Assembly: GCA_024305745.1 (NCBI GenBank) | Contig: JAHRBS010000010.1 | Span: forward strand, 751,501 to 815,500 | Source of the DNA: Polyporus tsugae | Lineage: Eukaryota; Basidiomycota; Agaricomycetes; Polyporales; Polyporaceae | Direction of reading: 5' to 3' | Length of the DNA stretch: 64,000 nt | Shown: one piece after another, positions 10,236 through 21,170 of the stretch | Layout: each line of letters begins with the position of its first letter | Numbering within the stretch: the first letter of the stretch is position 1 | Made by a program: the position numbers and the translations under genes | Notes under the pieces: generated by a model | Seen by the model: only the letters and a program-made list of their open reading frames with translations | What the model was told of the DNA's origin: nothing | Databases searched by the model: none

Positions 10236-12660
10236 ATGGCCAAACACAACTATGACGAGACCGGTAACATGGTCGCATACTTCGTCTTCACCTTTCTCTC
10301 TGTCTTCCTCGTCCCCTATACCCTCGTGTCCTTATCAGCATCCAGTACGCCATATTCCGTTCAACTTCGATGTCTCGGACTCAATTTCTGCCCCAGAGCC
10401 TCCTTCGCTCTCCGGCTGCGAATGCCAGCATTGCATTGCCCAGCGTGAACGTATTCGCAAGCGTGAAAAAGGTTCTTTTCTCTCCCCGAAGCTGCGAAGA
10501 AGGTACGCATTCATTTGTACGCCTGATGCAATACTTCTTTTGATACATGGCTCTGTCAGAACTTTCGTCATCTTGGTTGGCTGGTCAATCATGGCCTTCT
10601 TCGCCTACAAAATTTGGACTGCCGAGAACATCAGCAAGGTCTACAATCCGTTCGAGATTCTTGATATCAGTACCGTAAGCTGTCATCTTCCAACCCCCGC
10701 GCAAATACCCTCGTATGCTCACACAGGCCTTCAATAGAGCTCGACTACCAAAGAAATCAAGTCACACTTCAAGAAATTGTCCCGTAAATTGTGCGTGGCT
10801 ACCCCATAACTTCTTCCAGATCAAGTCTTGAATTACGCTTCTCATCAGCCACCCGGACAAGGTGAAGCTTGCTGTTAACGAGACCATGGAAATGGTCGAG
10901 GCCAAATTTGTAGAGATCACAAAGGCCTACAAATCGTATGTCATTTTCGTTCGCAGTTGTACGCTCGTACTCATTGGATGTCATAAAGATTGACCGACGA
11001 GACTATTCGGGAAAACTGGGAGAAGTATGGTCACCCAGATGGTCGTCAGGAAGTGACCACTGGCCTGGCCTTGCCTCCCTGGGTCGCCAACAACGTCTGG
11101 GTTCTCGCGGCATACGGTTTGATCTTTGGTGGTGCACTTCCCGCCATCGTTGTAAGTAGTTTGTCTAGCTCTAGTGAGTGTGCGCTGACCATCATCTGGT
11201 AGGGTCGCTGGTGGTTCGGAAACATGGAGAAGACGAAGGATGGTGTACACGCTCGTAGCGCTGCTACGTTCTTCAAGACACTCTCAGAGGAATCTAGCAT
11301 GGACGACGTCACCACCTCTCTGGGCAAAGCCTTCGAGTACGAACTGCCTGCTAAAGTTGGCAAGGCCGAGACCGAACTCGATCACCTCGAGTCGCTTATC
11401 AAGGAGAAACTTGCGGGCAAGTGGGGCGAGCTTGTTCGGCTAGCGGAGGTTGTCCCCGGTGAACATGATACCCGCAGGCGAGCTTTCATCCTGTTGTATG
11501 CGCACTTCCTCCGTGTGTCTGTGAAGAATGCGATTTTGCAAAAGGGTAAGTTTGATCTGGCCTTATGAACGATGTCACACTGATAGTTTGGCGTCTCAGA
11601 GCAAACTACCCTTCTCTTACAAACGCCTACACTTCTGAACTCCATGCTAAACATCACCATGTCACGGAACTGGCTCCTTCCGACCATTGCCGCTATGCGT
11701 CTGCACGCGTACATCACTCAGGCTCTCCTCCCAAGCAAGGCAGATCTCAGGGCTGCCCAGCTGCCCGGCATCCATCAGTCCGACGCTGCCGCGTTTTCCA
11801 AGTCTGAGTCTGGTGACTTCTCCAATGCCGTCTCGTCTCTCTCCGCATCCGACTCCTCCGAGCTTGGGAATGCGCAGAAGGCACTGGAGCGCCTTGGTCA
11901 AACGGAGATCGTCGATGCTTCATTCAAGGTTATTGGCGAACGTTTCGTCACCCCTAGCTCGTTCGTGCACTTGCTCGTCAAGCTCCGAGTGGTGCCTCTC
12001 GGGCAGGATGGCAAAGCTGCTGATGTTTCTAAACGGGACAAGGAGACTGAGAAACGAGACCACGAATTCTTGCTGAGCAAGAAGGAGATGGAGGATCTCC
12101 CTAACGGCGAGTACTCCAGCCAGTACGCGCACGCACCTTACTGGCCCGCGGTAAGTAGCATGTCCTCGTATCAAACATGGACGCAGACTCAACATCCACG
12201 TATCTAGAACCGGAAGCCGTCATGGTGGATCGTGCTTGCCGATGTGAAGTCGAACAAGGTCGTCGTGCCTCCGATGAAGATCACCGATATCCCCATCGCA
12301 AACCCACAGCGCGGTACCGACTACCGGTCGTACAAGATTCAGTTCCAAGCACCACAGAATGTCGGCTTGTTCACATGGAAGGTTGTCGTTGTCAGCGACA
12401 CCTTCGTTGGCGATGAGGCCTCCCGGGACGTTGTGCTCAAGATTGACGACCCGGCAGTGCTGGACGCAGACGACGCGAGCGACGACGACGATATCTCGGA
12501 CCCCGAAGAGGACTCGCTCGCCGGCCAAATGGCACTCATGCGCGGGGGCTCTGTCAAGAAGCTGCCAGGGGAAGAGGAGGACGATGATGACGAGAGCAGC
12601 ACCGATGACGATGAGGAGGAGAAGAGCGACGATAGCAGTAGCGATAGCGACAGCGACTAA
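10236..12660 (+). CDS. SEC63: ER translocation protein Sec63
   Basis: J-domain membrane subunit of the Sec62/63 complex, which recruits Kar2/BiP to the Sec61 channel for post-translational import into the ER. Nine exons (10236-10344, 10397-10502, 10560-10674, 10738-10790, 10849-10935, 10989-11151, 11203-11545, 11600-12150, 12208-12660) give 659 residues. In order: a luminal-facing N-terminus with a first membrane helix, a conserved CxCxxC-like loop ([19 protein letters not shown]), a second helix, and the J domain carrying the catalytic HPD at the start of exon 5 (SRKFHPDKVKL). A third helix precedes the two Brl/Sec63 domains, which contain [15 protein letters not shown], and a strongly acidic tail ([17 protein letters not shown]) of the type that binds Sec62. 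Length is usual for fungi. Confidence 0.96.
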
Positions 12661-13448
12661 TTCAGTGCGTTTCCTTACGGGTTTAGGAATCTAAGTTATT
12701 GTTGTACCGCGTGAAGCGTTCACAGATTTTGGCCGTCGCAAAATGTTGTGCGTTGTAACTTCAAGTTGGAGGGCCTATTGGAATCCAAAGGGTACAACCA
12801 CCCTGCGCACTGAACATCTCGTACGTCACGGTGCGATGTTTGGTGTCTTCATATCCTTGTTTTCCCGGCGGCGAGCCAAGCGATCATGCTAACCGGATAG
12901 CACGTCGATGTCAGCCCCCGCCGTCAGCCTCGATCCCAATAACTAAGTATATTAACCTCATGGATCCCATTGTCGCCCTCCATCCCTCTCTTCCTTCCCT
13001 CTAGCACAGCCCACTCCCGAGAACACCAACCGCGCGCCGAAGACCATGGACCCCGGGGCTCGTGAGGTATACCCGACAGGCGTGGCCGAGTTGTCCGCGG
13101 GAGGGAGTCATGACCCCGACGATCGCGACGATGAGGTCCGCCCTAGGATCTCTCTTTTGGCTGCCCCCCTCCCGTGGTCCTTGCGCTGTTGTTCTTCCTC
13201 TCCCGCAGAGCCCCCCGACCGACGACCATCAAGACTCAAGACCACCGCGACCGAGAGCCGACGAGAGCCGACGGATTGGCGTGGGCGAGGCTGGGCGAGG
13301 GAGTTGATCGCCCCGATGACCCTGGTCTCCCGCGTCGGGGGTGTTGCTGTCGATAGCGTTGTGTTTCGTGTTTCGCACGCTTCATTTGTGGCCTCGGGAC
13401 TTGGACCCTTCTTGGACTCGTGGTTGCCGTTGTGGGATCGGGACCCGG

Positions 13449-13512
13449 ACGCTTCGCGCTCGTGCTGTGGACTCGGGATTCGGACTCAGACTCGGACTCG
13501 GACTCTGACTCT
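13449..13512. repeat. Imperfect ACTCGG hexamer repeat
   Basis: A run of degenerate GGACTC/ACTCGG/ACTCTG hexamers. It explains the artificial Arg/Thr/Ser- and Ser/Pro-rich open frames here. No protein function is implied. Confidence 0.7.
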
Positions 13513-13639
13513 GTCGCGCTGGCCGTGATGTTGTTTCGGGACTCGGACCGTTTGGGTTGACTTTTTCCAGGTTCGCCTCAAGACTCATTCGCGCCTCAAG
13601 ACTCTTCGAGGCTGACGACGGGGTCCGGCAATGGGAGGG

Positions 13640-13915
13640 GGGCGCGGTCTGGGGTACGGAGCCTCGCCACCTCTTAGGCTTCTGGCCGTTTCCTTCTTTC
13701 GTTGTCGTGCCCTCTAGGCCAGCGGGGCCAACCAGCCGTGGGGGTCGGGTGGGGTGCGAGGTACGGAGCCTCGCCATCTCTTAGGCCTCGCATCACTCTC
13801 TTCTCTCCGGTTGGACCTTCGTTCTCCTCAAGATCACGACAAGGGCCGGCCGGCTGGGGTTCCAGGGGGCGGGGCGGGGTACGGAGCCTTGCCACCTCTT
13901 AGGCCTCTCCCCAAT
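13640..13915. repeat. Three tandem units of about 110 bp sharing a GGAGCCTCGCCACCTCTTAG core
   Basis: The core TACGGAGCCTCGCCACCTC recurs at 13655, 13762 and 13880 (spacings 107 and 118 bp), each time after a G-rich run and before TTAGGC. The DNA between cores is only loosely conserved. This looks like a small minisatellite or the remnant of a non-coding repeat family; I cannot name it. Confidence 0.7.
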
Positions 13916-15018
13916 CTCTGCCCTCGGTTCGGTTCCGTGCTCTGGAGCCACACGTCCGGTGCGTGTCGGCAAAGTCTGCAGCGTCTCCTCGGGGGCGCTG
14001 CAGCATGCGCCAACCTTCGGGGGCCCTCTGTGGGTGGAGACATGGAGGCTAAAGATCCTCCCTTCGGGGAGCGGTGGCTCAATGGATAGCAGTCACCGTC
14101 CCTTCGGGGACACCCCTTCCTTGTGGTGGGATCCTTTTTCTCTTTCGGGGAGCTGCACTTCGTGGTATTTACCGCGGATGTGACCTTCTCGAAAGAGGAT
14201 CAGGATCGTACAATGCATGTGAGAGCGTCTGCATTTAGGCGGAATTGACTACGTGGCAAGAGGGACGCGAAGGTGGTTACAGGATTGTATATTCGACTTC
14301 GTCCCAGTTTGCCTCCAATTCCGCTGAGGACTTGGGGGGAAACGTTCCGCATCATCCCATATCACTCCACTTTATCACGATCGCAGACGAACCGTGTCAT
14401 GACACTTTGGCTTCACTCAAGTACGCACGCCACACGTTGGTCTGATTCTGCCAGCGGATGCTCAGTCCGGGGCTGAGTCTCCTTCACATCAGAATCGATC
14501 GCGACATATCCCCCAACTGGATGTACCAGCATCGAGTCCAGAAGATCGAGGGCGACATGTGGTGGCCCTCGAAGAGGAGTTCAGTACTTTTGCTGCTGAC
14601 AATCGAGCACACGCCCGACGCGATAGATTCCCTGATGACTTGCCGCTTCCCAATACTGTGCATAGTTTGAGCTCGCTCAAGAAACTTGGTGGGATTGTAA
14701 TAGCGTATAAGTATAATACGCGCGTTCTCAGGCTTGCAATTTTGCTCTCAGTGCGACGGTACCGGAGATGTAGTACTAGTAGCCGTCCAACTCATTCACT
14801 GTCTTAGTAACAATGGTCTGCTGATTCTCATCGATAAACCTGTGAGTACGCATGCAGCACACCCAGTTACGCACTGTTCAATACATGGGCAGGAAACATG
14901 GGCAGTGTTTGATGTTGGCGTCACGGTAATGTATGTAATACATAATCTAATCGTTACAGATGAAGTACTGAGGTTGAGAAAGCTCGACGCGAGTCCGTGC
15001 ATTCTGAGGAGGTTATTC

Positions 15019-16793
15019 TTACGTCGAGGACAGGCTCGAGTTGCTCATGATCTGGGAGAAGAACTGGAGCGCCGCCTCGCCGGTGGAGAGCGAGCCCCAC
15101 TTGTAAGCAGGTACCTCGTGGCCACTATAAACGTATAGTTAGCCACGCGTTCCCGGAACAAGAACACGGAACAGCGACTCACGCTCCGAAAATGCGGACG
15201 TAGGAGAAGGTACCCGCGTTCTTGAAAAGACCGGTGGCGACGCCCTTGACGGTGTAGTTCGCAAACTTCTGCGTGGCGTACTCGTTGCTGAACTTGGTCT
15301 GGAGCGCGTCGACCATCGCCTCGACGCCGTTGAAGTTTAGGATGTAATCCGCATCGCCGTCGTACACGAGCGTGCGCACGCCGGCGTTGATGACCGTCTC
15401 GAGGTTCGGGCGCGAGTTGTGCATCCAGTCGCCCGTCGACGCGAAGTTGGAGTACACATCGTCGTTCGTCTCCTGCCACGTCGACTCGGCGCCGATCTTG
15501 CTCGTGACCGCGCTGCTCTGGAGGTACGATGTCAGGTCGGGTGGGTAGGCGTCCGGGTTCTCGGTGGGCACGTAATAGACGTCCCAGTTGCCGGCGAGCG
15601 GCGAGAGGATCTCATCGTTGCAGAAGTTCTGCGCGTCGGAGCAAGTGGACACATCGCCGGTGTTGTAACAGTCCGTGATCTGGTCCCGGCAGCCGCCCGA
15701 CTCGGTCCAGGACTTGTTGGCGCGAGTGATGGTAGACGAGGAGACAAGGGCGTGGTACGGATTCGAAGCCGCATACGAGATGTAACCAGGGTACTGCGAG
15801 AGTGGGTCCTGCATATTCCACGTCAGGAAACATTGCTAGAAATATTCGGCAAAACATAGGCGTACCGTGAGACCGTCACCGACCCCGAGGAACTTCAAGT
15901 TGATAGGAGTGCCAGACACGGTGCCGTTAGCGATGCCAGCATTCTGTTCGAGAAGGTAACTGAATGATCCGATCGATAAGTGCTTCCATGGACATTTTGA
16001 GCGCATGGACGTACGCAGCGAAGGTGGGACCGTAGTGACCACCATATGATTCGGTCCAGATGGCAAAGTCGTTCTTCTGGTACTTGGAGAACCTCGAGTC
16101 CGCGAAGAAGATCTGGAGGAACTTCCAGAAGTCGGACGCGGCTTCCTGGGAGGTCCCAACGTTCAGTGAGCCATGAGAAAAGCCAACGCCGACGGGTTGG
16201 TCAATGTAGAGCCTATCGTCCAATGATGTCAGTCGTCGTACACCTACCACACTCGATTGGATCTCACACGTTAGAAACCTCGTTCCAGGAGTTGGGGTTC
16301 AGAGACACGCCGCTGCTGTCATTGTTGATCCTGCAAGGACCGTTCTCTTGGAAGAGACCGATCATACTGGAGCTACCGGGCTGTTGTCCATCCGATAATG
16401 GTGAGCAAGCTACGAACACTCCAAGCTGGTGGAAATTTCACCTACACCACCATTGAGCCAGACTGAAAGGGGGGCGGTGTCAGGGTTATTGCGCGCCGCG
16501 AAGAACCAGAAGAAGATGCTCTCTTTCGAGGTGAGGTCACCGTAGCCAGAGGCTTGATACACGCCCTCGGTGGTCTCGCAAACACCGCTGTTCTCGGTGA
16601 CGCGAAGCTTTCCGGGAGTGGTAGCGGCCGGTTTCTCGATGAGGTCCGCAAGCTTAAGCTTGGTCTGATCGAGGGCAGAGCCGACGCCAGTGCCGCCAAT
16701 GACATTATTGACGACAGGGATCTGGGCACCGAGAACGGTGGACACAGGCAAGACTGCCAGCAGCGAAGTAAAGACTGTGAGCTTGAGGAACAT
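15019..16793 (-). CDS. Secreted serine carboxypeptidase (peptidase family S10)
   Basis: Removes C-terminal residues from peptides at acid pH, in the vacuole or outside the cell. Six exons (16446-16793, 16268-16380, 16015-16212, 15866-15959, 15183-15808, 15019-15124) give 494 residues. A cleavable signal peptide is clear ([20 protein letters not shown], then LGAQIP). Family signatures occur in order: [23 protein letters not shown] spans exons 1-2, then [12 protein letters not shown], the nucleophile Ser in [11 protein letters not shown], Asp in [12 protein letters not shown] and His in [11 protein letters not shown]. Cysteine pairs around [12 protein letters not shown] and [12 protein letters not shown] fit the disulphide-rich insert. 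There is no GPI-like or retention tail, so secretion is likely, in keeping with a saprotrophic lifestyle. No neighbour is related. Confidence 0.95.
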
Positions 16794-18253
16794 GGTGGTT
16801 GTTGCCGTCGCGAGGGCGGGGATGGGGTGGGGGGTTGGGGGAACCGCGGTTCAGGCAAGGCAGGATGCTGGTCTACCTCGCAGTAATATATGCATCGGTT
16901 CGCCCCTTCACGGGGCCGATATCCGGGCGTGGAATATGGCAGTCAATGTGGCTGGCAAGCGGCTGGCGAGGAAGACCGTCTTGGGCGACACTCCATATCT
17001 GAGCTTCTGTTCCATGACAGACGACGGCAGAACCAAACGGCATAGGAATCGCGATTGCAGATACGGCTTTCAATAAGCCGCGAGCACGCAAGGAATGATC
17101 ACGACGCGCAACCTGAGCTGTCACCGGGCTTGCACCAGGCAGGATGCCTGCCTGTTCGTTGAGAGCCATGTTGCTTCTCCTCCCGAGGCGCCAATGCACC
17201 ATGCGTTTCCCTCACAGCTTCGACTTCGCGGACGGTTCGCAAGCAACAGACGCACCACGATTGCCGGCATCCAGACCACGGGCGGAGTGGGAGTGATAAA
17301 CAGATGCTGAGATCACGAGATATCTCCGAATACCGAGCTCGGGTCGCCCAAGTGTCGCCCACTCGATAACACCAGTTGCCAATAATAGATTTCGACATTC
17401 GGTACTCAGTCGTTCCAGCGGATGACTGCGGATGATTGCAACCTCTGAGCACCCCATAGACGGCGTCACCGGGCACCGCTAAGCAGTCCTGCATGTCATG
17501 TCTTGGGGCCTCATAAGCACCGAGGTCGCTATGAACGGCGTGCACGGCAGGTCAACCACAGCCGGGTGAGTCGTCACGGTGAGGTTGTTACCAGAATTAC
17601 CGCCGTAACCAGGCCGCAAGCCGGGCTCTACAGTTGCAGCTCCGCCTTCAATCGGATGCAACTTCAGGCGCGGAGGGTTGAAGCTTGAATTGTGAGAGGG
17701 CGGCTGTCCCTGACGAATTGAATTGACTGGATATCAGGTCGGAAGCCCGAGCGAGACCGAGCGAGACACCTGAGAGATCTCAGCATGGTTCAGAGGACTG
17801 CGTGCACTTTGAAGACTTACGTCTCGTCAAGGCCTCGTTCTCCAACTCTTGCCAGGAAAATCGACGCCGGTCGGATTTGTGCAATAACCATCATGATTCA
17901 ACCTTACTGCCTTCAGGTGATATATCGGGTGACGCTTGTTGAGATTCCGCGACGGTGAACGTGTGATACATAGAACGACGTACGGTATCCCGCACTAGCG
18001 GCAACTTCGCTTTGGCGTGGAGTAGTATGGATGACTTGAGGGGCCCTTAAACGCAAACATTCCTTCAATAATGGAGGATTGGGGAGTAATCAAGCCTCGC
18101 AGAAAAGCACTCGTGTGCAACAGGAAGTCGATAGGATGCACGGGCATGCTGCGCACGGAAATAGTGAATGACGGGGTGTTGGAAGCAAGAATACAGAGTG
18201 TTCCATTAATTAGTGTGCCGTCAAGGTCCAATTTGTCTTTGTAGACGGTATGC
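16794..18253. other. Unassigned interval, mainly upstream of the carboxypeptidase
   Basis: About 1.46 kb between the carboxypeptidase start and the KGD4 stop. It will include the carboxypeptidase promoter and KGD4 3' UTR. A 148-residue open frame on the minus strand (17099-17545) has no recognisable motif and irregular composition, and I do not treat it as a gene. Confidence 0.4.
16883..16892 (-). promoter_or_regulatory. Possible TATA element of the carboxypeptidase gene
   Basis: The minus strand carries CATATATTAC about 90 bases upstream of the start codon. The position suits a core promoter; the assignment is by sequence only. Confidence 0.3.
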
Positions 18254-18752
18254 TTAATGCCGGGTCGCTCCTCCGCTCTGTCACGAACCCGAACCACACC
18301 GCGTCAGCCGCGAGGCCTGCTATTTCCACGCGCCACGAAGAGAGGATGGTGAAGCACACACCTGAACAAGCTCAATCTCCCATTCCTCCAGGTCGTGTTT
18401 CCACAGCCTCGACGGGGCCTGCCAGAACTCTGCGAAGACCTGCCCGCCGCTCGCTTTGTTCACTGAGCTCGCACTGGCACTGGCACTGGCCGCGACGGCC
18501 GGCGTGCTTTGGAACTTCTTCAAGAAGTCGGAAAAGTGCTGCTTGAGCTCTGGGGGCGCGAACGGGTGTGGGTGCTGCTCCTCCGGTTCTGCAGAGATAA
18601 CACCAGGGTGGGCGGCATTTGCATTCTGTTAGCACCGAAGGCTCTGGCCGAGGACAGTGAAACAAAAAGGGCGCACTTGTGGGCCACTGCCGCTTGCCCA
18701 GAAAACGAATGAGTGGTTGGCGGGCGTTGGCGACGCGGAGTGAGGGGTGCAT
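18254..18752 (-). CDS. KGD4: 2-oxoglutarate dehydrogenase subunit Kgd4 (Ymr31/MRPS36 family)
   Basis: Small mitochondrial adaptor that tethers the E3 enzyme to the E2 core of the 2-oxoglutarate dehydrogenase complex; it was first described as a ribosomal protein. Exons 18677-18752, 18362-18588 and 18254-18277 join to 108 residues. The N-terminus HPSLRVANARQPLIRFLGKR matches the family's conserved start and is basic and amphipathic, as expected for matrix import. A Pro/His-rich bridge, a helix (PPELKQHFSDFLKKF) and an Ala/Ser linker follow. The C-terminal signature is FAEFWQAPSRLWKHDLEEWE, ending in SGGA. The last exon is only 24 nt and supplies SGGATRH, which is why simple frame scanning misses the gene. 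An upstream in-frame ATG is possible, but the chosen start aligns with the family. Confidence 0.85.
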
Positions 18753-18989
18753 CGTGGAGGTCGACGAGAGAGATGTGTGGATCGGTCATTCGGCCGACCC
18801 CGCTACTCAACACCCGGCGCCTGCCCGCGTCGATAGTCTCTGAGTCTGAGCCTGGTCTGGGCTGCTCTTCTGGTTTGTCGTTGGCCATGGATGGCTTCAA
18901 CCGCCATTCTCGAACATGGTGGATAGAGGGCATCTCCGCAGACGTAAAAATACACAGTCAAGTATTGCTACACAACGCTCAAAACAAGT

Positions 18990-20911
18990 TCACCATTCGT
19001 CCGCCGTGCTCGAATCGTCCTCCGTAGCATCCAGCGGTGGCCAGAACGAATCGATCTCCTGATATTCTTCCGCATCTGCAGGCTCCTCTCCACCCTCTTT
19101 GGCCTTCCCAACCGTCTCCTTCACCACCAAACGTCGCACGCCAGCCGCTTTCAATTGCTCTACAGCCTTCCAGAACATAGCCTCCGCGCTCCTCGTTGCG
19201 GCATCAGCAATCACAGGGAGCAGCGGCGTTGGAGGTGGTGTAATGATGGCACTGGGAAGGGAGTTTGCAGTTGGCGATGGTCGGCTGAGGGTAGAGTTGT
19301 GTGTGTAAAAGACGGTGAAGAGCGGTGTTGCTGGGGACATCTCTCGGGAAGGAGGAGCGGTAAGACTTAGTGCTGCATCCAAGTATGGTCGTAGGAGCTC
19401 CTCTGAGCTGGACGCCTCCGTCTCAGACAGTGGCAAAGAAATATTGAGGATGACTGTAGCACGACGATCAGGCCCTCTGCTGGCACAAAGCTCGGAGAAT
19501 CAAACTCACATCTTCCTCTCGGTGCAGACATGCTCGCTTCGCCCGTAATCAGGGCATGGCATACCGCCGCAGTAGAGCCATTTTGCAAAGTGCCTGGAGG
19601 GAATACGAGCAAAGCGGTGTCAACCTCGTAGTCGGGCGCTTCTGGCTTGTCCGATGGCTCATCCTCAGCATCCTCCACAGATTCCTCGGTCTCCGGAGCA
19701 GGGGGGGTGGTGTCCTCTGGTACATCTACGGGTGTGAACACAAGTGGCCTATCGAGAACTGCGATGCATCGAGCCACGCGGTGGGATGTAGGAAAACTGG
19801 AAGGACCATCCTGCGACGAAGAATCGGCCAGAGGAATGTAGTCAGGGGCAGACACAAGGGCCGTCGCGGTCAGCTGCTCATCGATGTCTTCTAACCGCAC
19901 TTGATATCGTGGTGTTGTCTTGGCAGGCCTCGAGTTGTCCTTCTCATCCTCCGGAGGATTATCGGAGAGGTTTGGGCATGACTTCGCGGAGAGCACGCGT
20001 CGACCAAGGATGTACGTGCCGCCCTTAACAGCTGATGTTCGACAGAACCCTTGGGCTGTTTCACCACCGCCGCCATAATGTCCGACCAGGAAGGGAGACG
20101 GGCCATAGCGGCCCGTAGAGCGGAGGAATTGTCGTATTCTCTGGAGAGCGGGGAGGGTGGGCTCTGCATATAGTCAGACACATAGGGACCACACGGCCAT
20201 GACCGCTTTACTCACCTTCTCCGCTCGTGCAAAAGGCCAGCGCATAGGCGATCGCGTTCACAGCCTTCTCATCGAGCGCAAACACCTCGCAAAGGTACTG
20301 GACGAACGGTGTTTGCTCCTTCCCCTCCAGCTCCTTCTTGCCCTCGAATTCGCCAGCGGCGAACATAAGGAAGCGCATCAGCCTTCGCTTGTCGATGAGC
20401 GAGAGCGCCTTGCTCTTGAACACATCCTCCTTGCTCCCGGGCACGCTCTGCACCAATCCCGGCCGGTCGTAGACGGTGACCTTCTCCAGGAGTTTGAACG
20501 AGCCATAACGTGAGACCCCAGAGGCTATGAGTGCCTCGATATGTGGACCGATGGATGGCACTATGGATGGGGCGAGCGAGACAGCATATTGCCTCGCCTG
20601 GGGCGGAACAGTCTCTGAGCGGGAGATGGAGGTATACCTCGCCTTTTGAGCTGTGAGATAATCAGACGAGGATACGTCCCGACGTCCAGAGCGTATGTCT
20701 GCCCACTCGGCGAGCTCGTCCAACGTGAGAGACGCCTCGTCGCCGCCATAGTACTGGTTGTTGTCCACATGTGCGACCTTGAAGCCGGCCTTAGAGAGCG
20801 CGCTGCGCGACTTGGCCCTTCAGTGCGCGACTAGAATAGGAGACATGGTGCTCACGCAGCAGCAATGGATTCGGAGAGACCGGTACCCAACACAATCGCG
20901 TCGAAATCCAT
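18990..20911 (-). CDS. MRS6: Rab escort protein (Rab geranylgeranyltransferase component A)
   Basis: Presents newly made Rab GTPases to the geranylgeranyltransferase and delivers them to membranes. Four exons (20856-20911, 20216-20802, 19510-20163, 18990-19453) give 586 residues. The N-terminus has the dinucleotide-type fold of GDI/REP proteins (MDFDAIVLGTGLSESIAAAA), then HVDNNQYYGGDEASLTLDEL. The GDI core signature is RYGPSPFLVGHYGGGGETAQ, followed by FCRTSAVKGGTYILGR. An insertion rich in Glu/Pro near residues 390-440 and an acidic tail (EEYQEIDSFWPPLD) distinguish it from the shorter GDI proteins. The start is fixed by an in-frame stop just upstream. It is head to head with the nucleolin-like gene, 259 bp apart. 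Confidence 0.93.
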
Positions 20912-21170
20912 TCCGTCGTCCTCGCCGTCCTCTTCCTATGTTTGATGTGCGTCGCTGGAGTACCACTACTACCAGTGGCAGCAGTGAGCAAGACTTGGAC
21001 CAAGATAGGTTGGTCAGCGGCGCAAACGGATCAGCAGTGCCGGACATTGCCGGTGAACTAGACGCCGGATTTCCATCTTTGCGAAAATTGCCGCGTGCCT
21101 CAGCTTTCTCAGCTGCCCTCTGCTCCTCCTTCCACTCTCATCCCCGTCGACATCTCGTGCACCGTCCCCA

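Larger units (their letters stand above)
12661..15018. other. GC-rich, repeat-bearing region without a supportable gene
   Basis: Between the SEC63 and carboxypeptidase stop codons. A promoter-like stretch (AAGTATATTAA at about 12944, then pyrimidine-rich DNA) precedes an open frame at 13046 that has no recognisable protein. Several long frames on both strands arise from skewed base composition. Tandem repeats at 13.4-13.9 kb are listed separately. At 14080-14100 the bases GGTGGCTCAATGG resemble a polymerase III A box, but no B box follows. At 14470-14750 one plus-strand frame reads like protein (VVALEEEFSTFAADNRAHAR) and may be a decayed exon. Nothing here is assigned with confidence. Confidence 0.5.

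Noticed and set aside
13046..14082. Overlapping long open frames on both strands
   Set aside because: Produced by GC skew and short tandem repeats; the translations are low-complexity Arg/Pro/Gly with no motif or splice pattern.
14078..14125. tRNA or SINE: GGTGGCTCAATGGATAG resembles a polymerase III A box
   Set aside because: No B box (GGTTCRANNC) at the right distance and no cloverleaf can be drawn.
17099..17545. 148-residue minus-strand open frame
   Set aside because: No motif, no signal, no splice context and unnatural composition.
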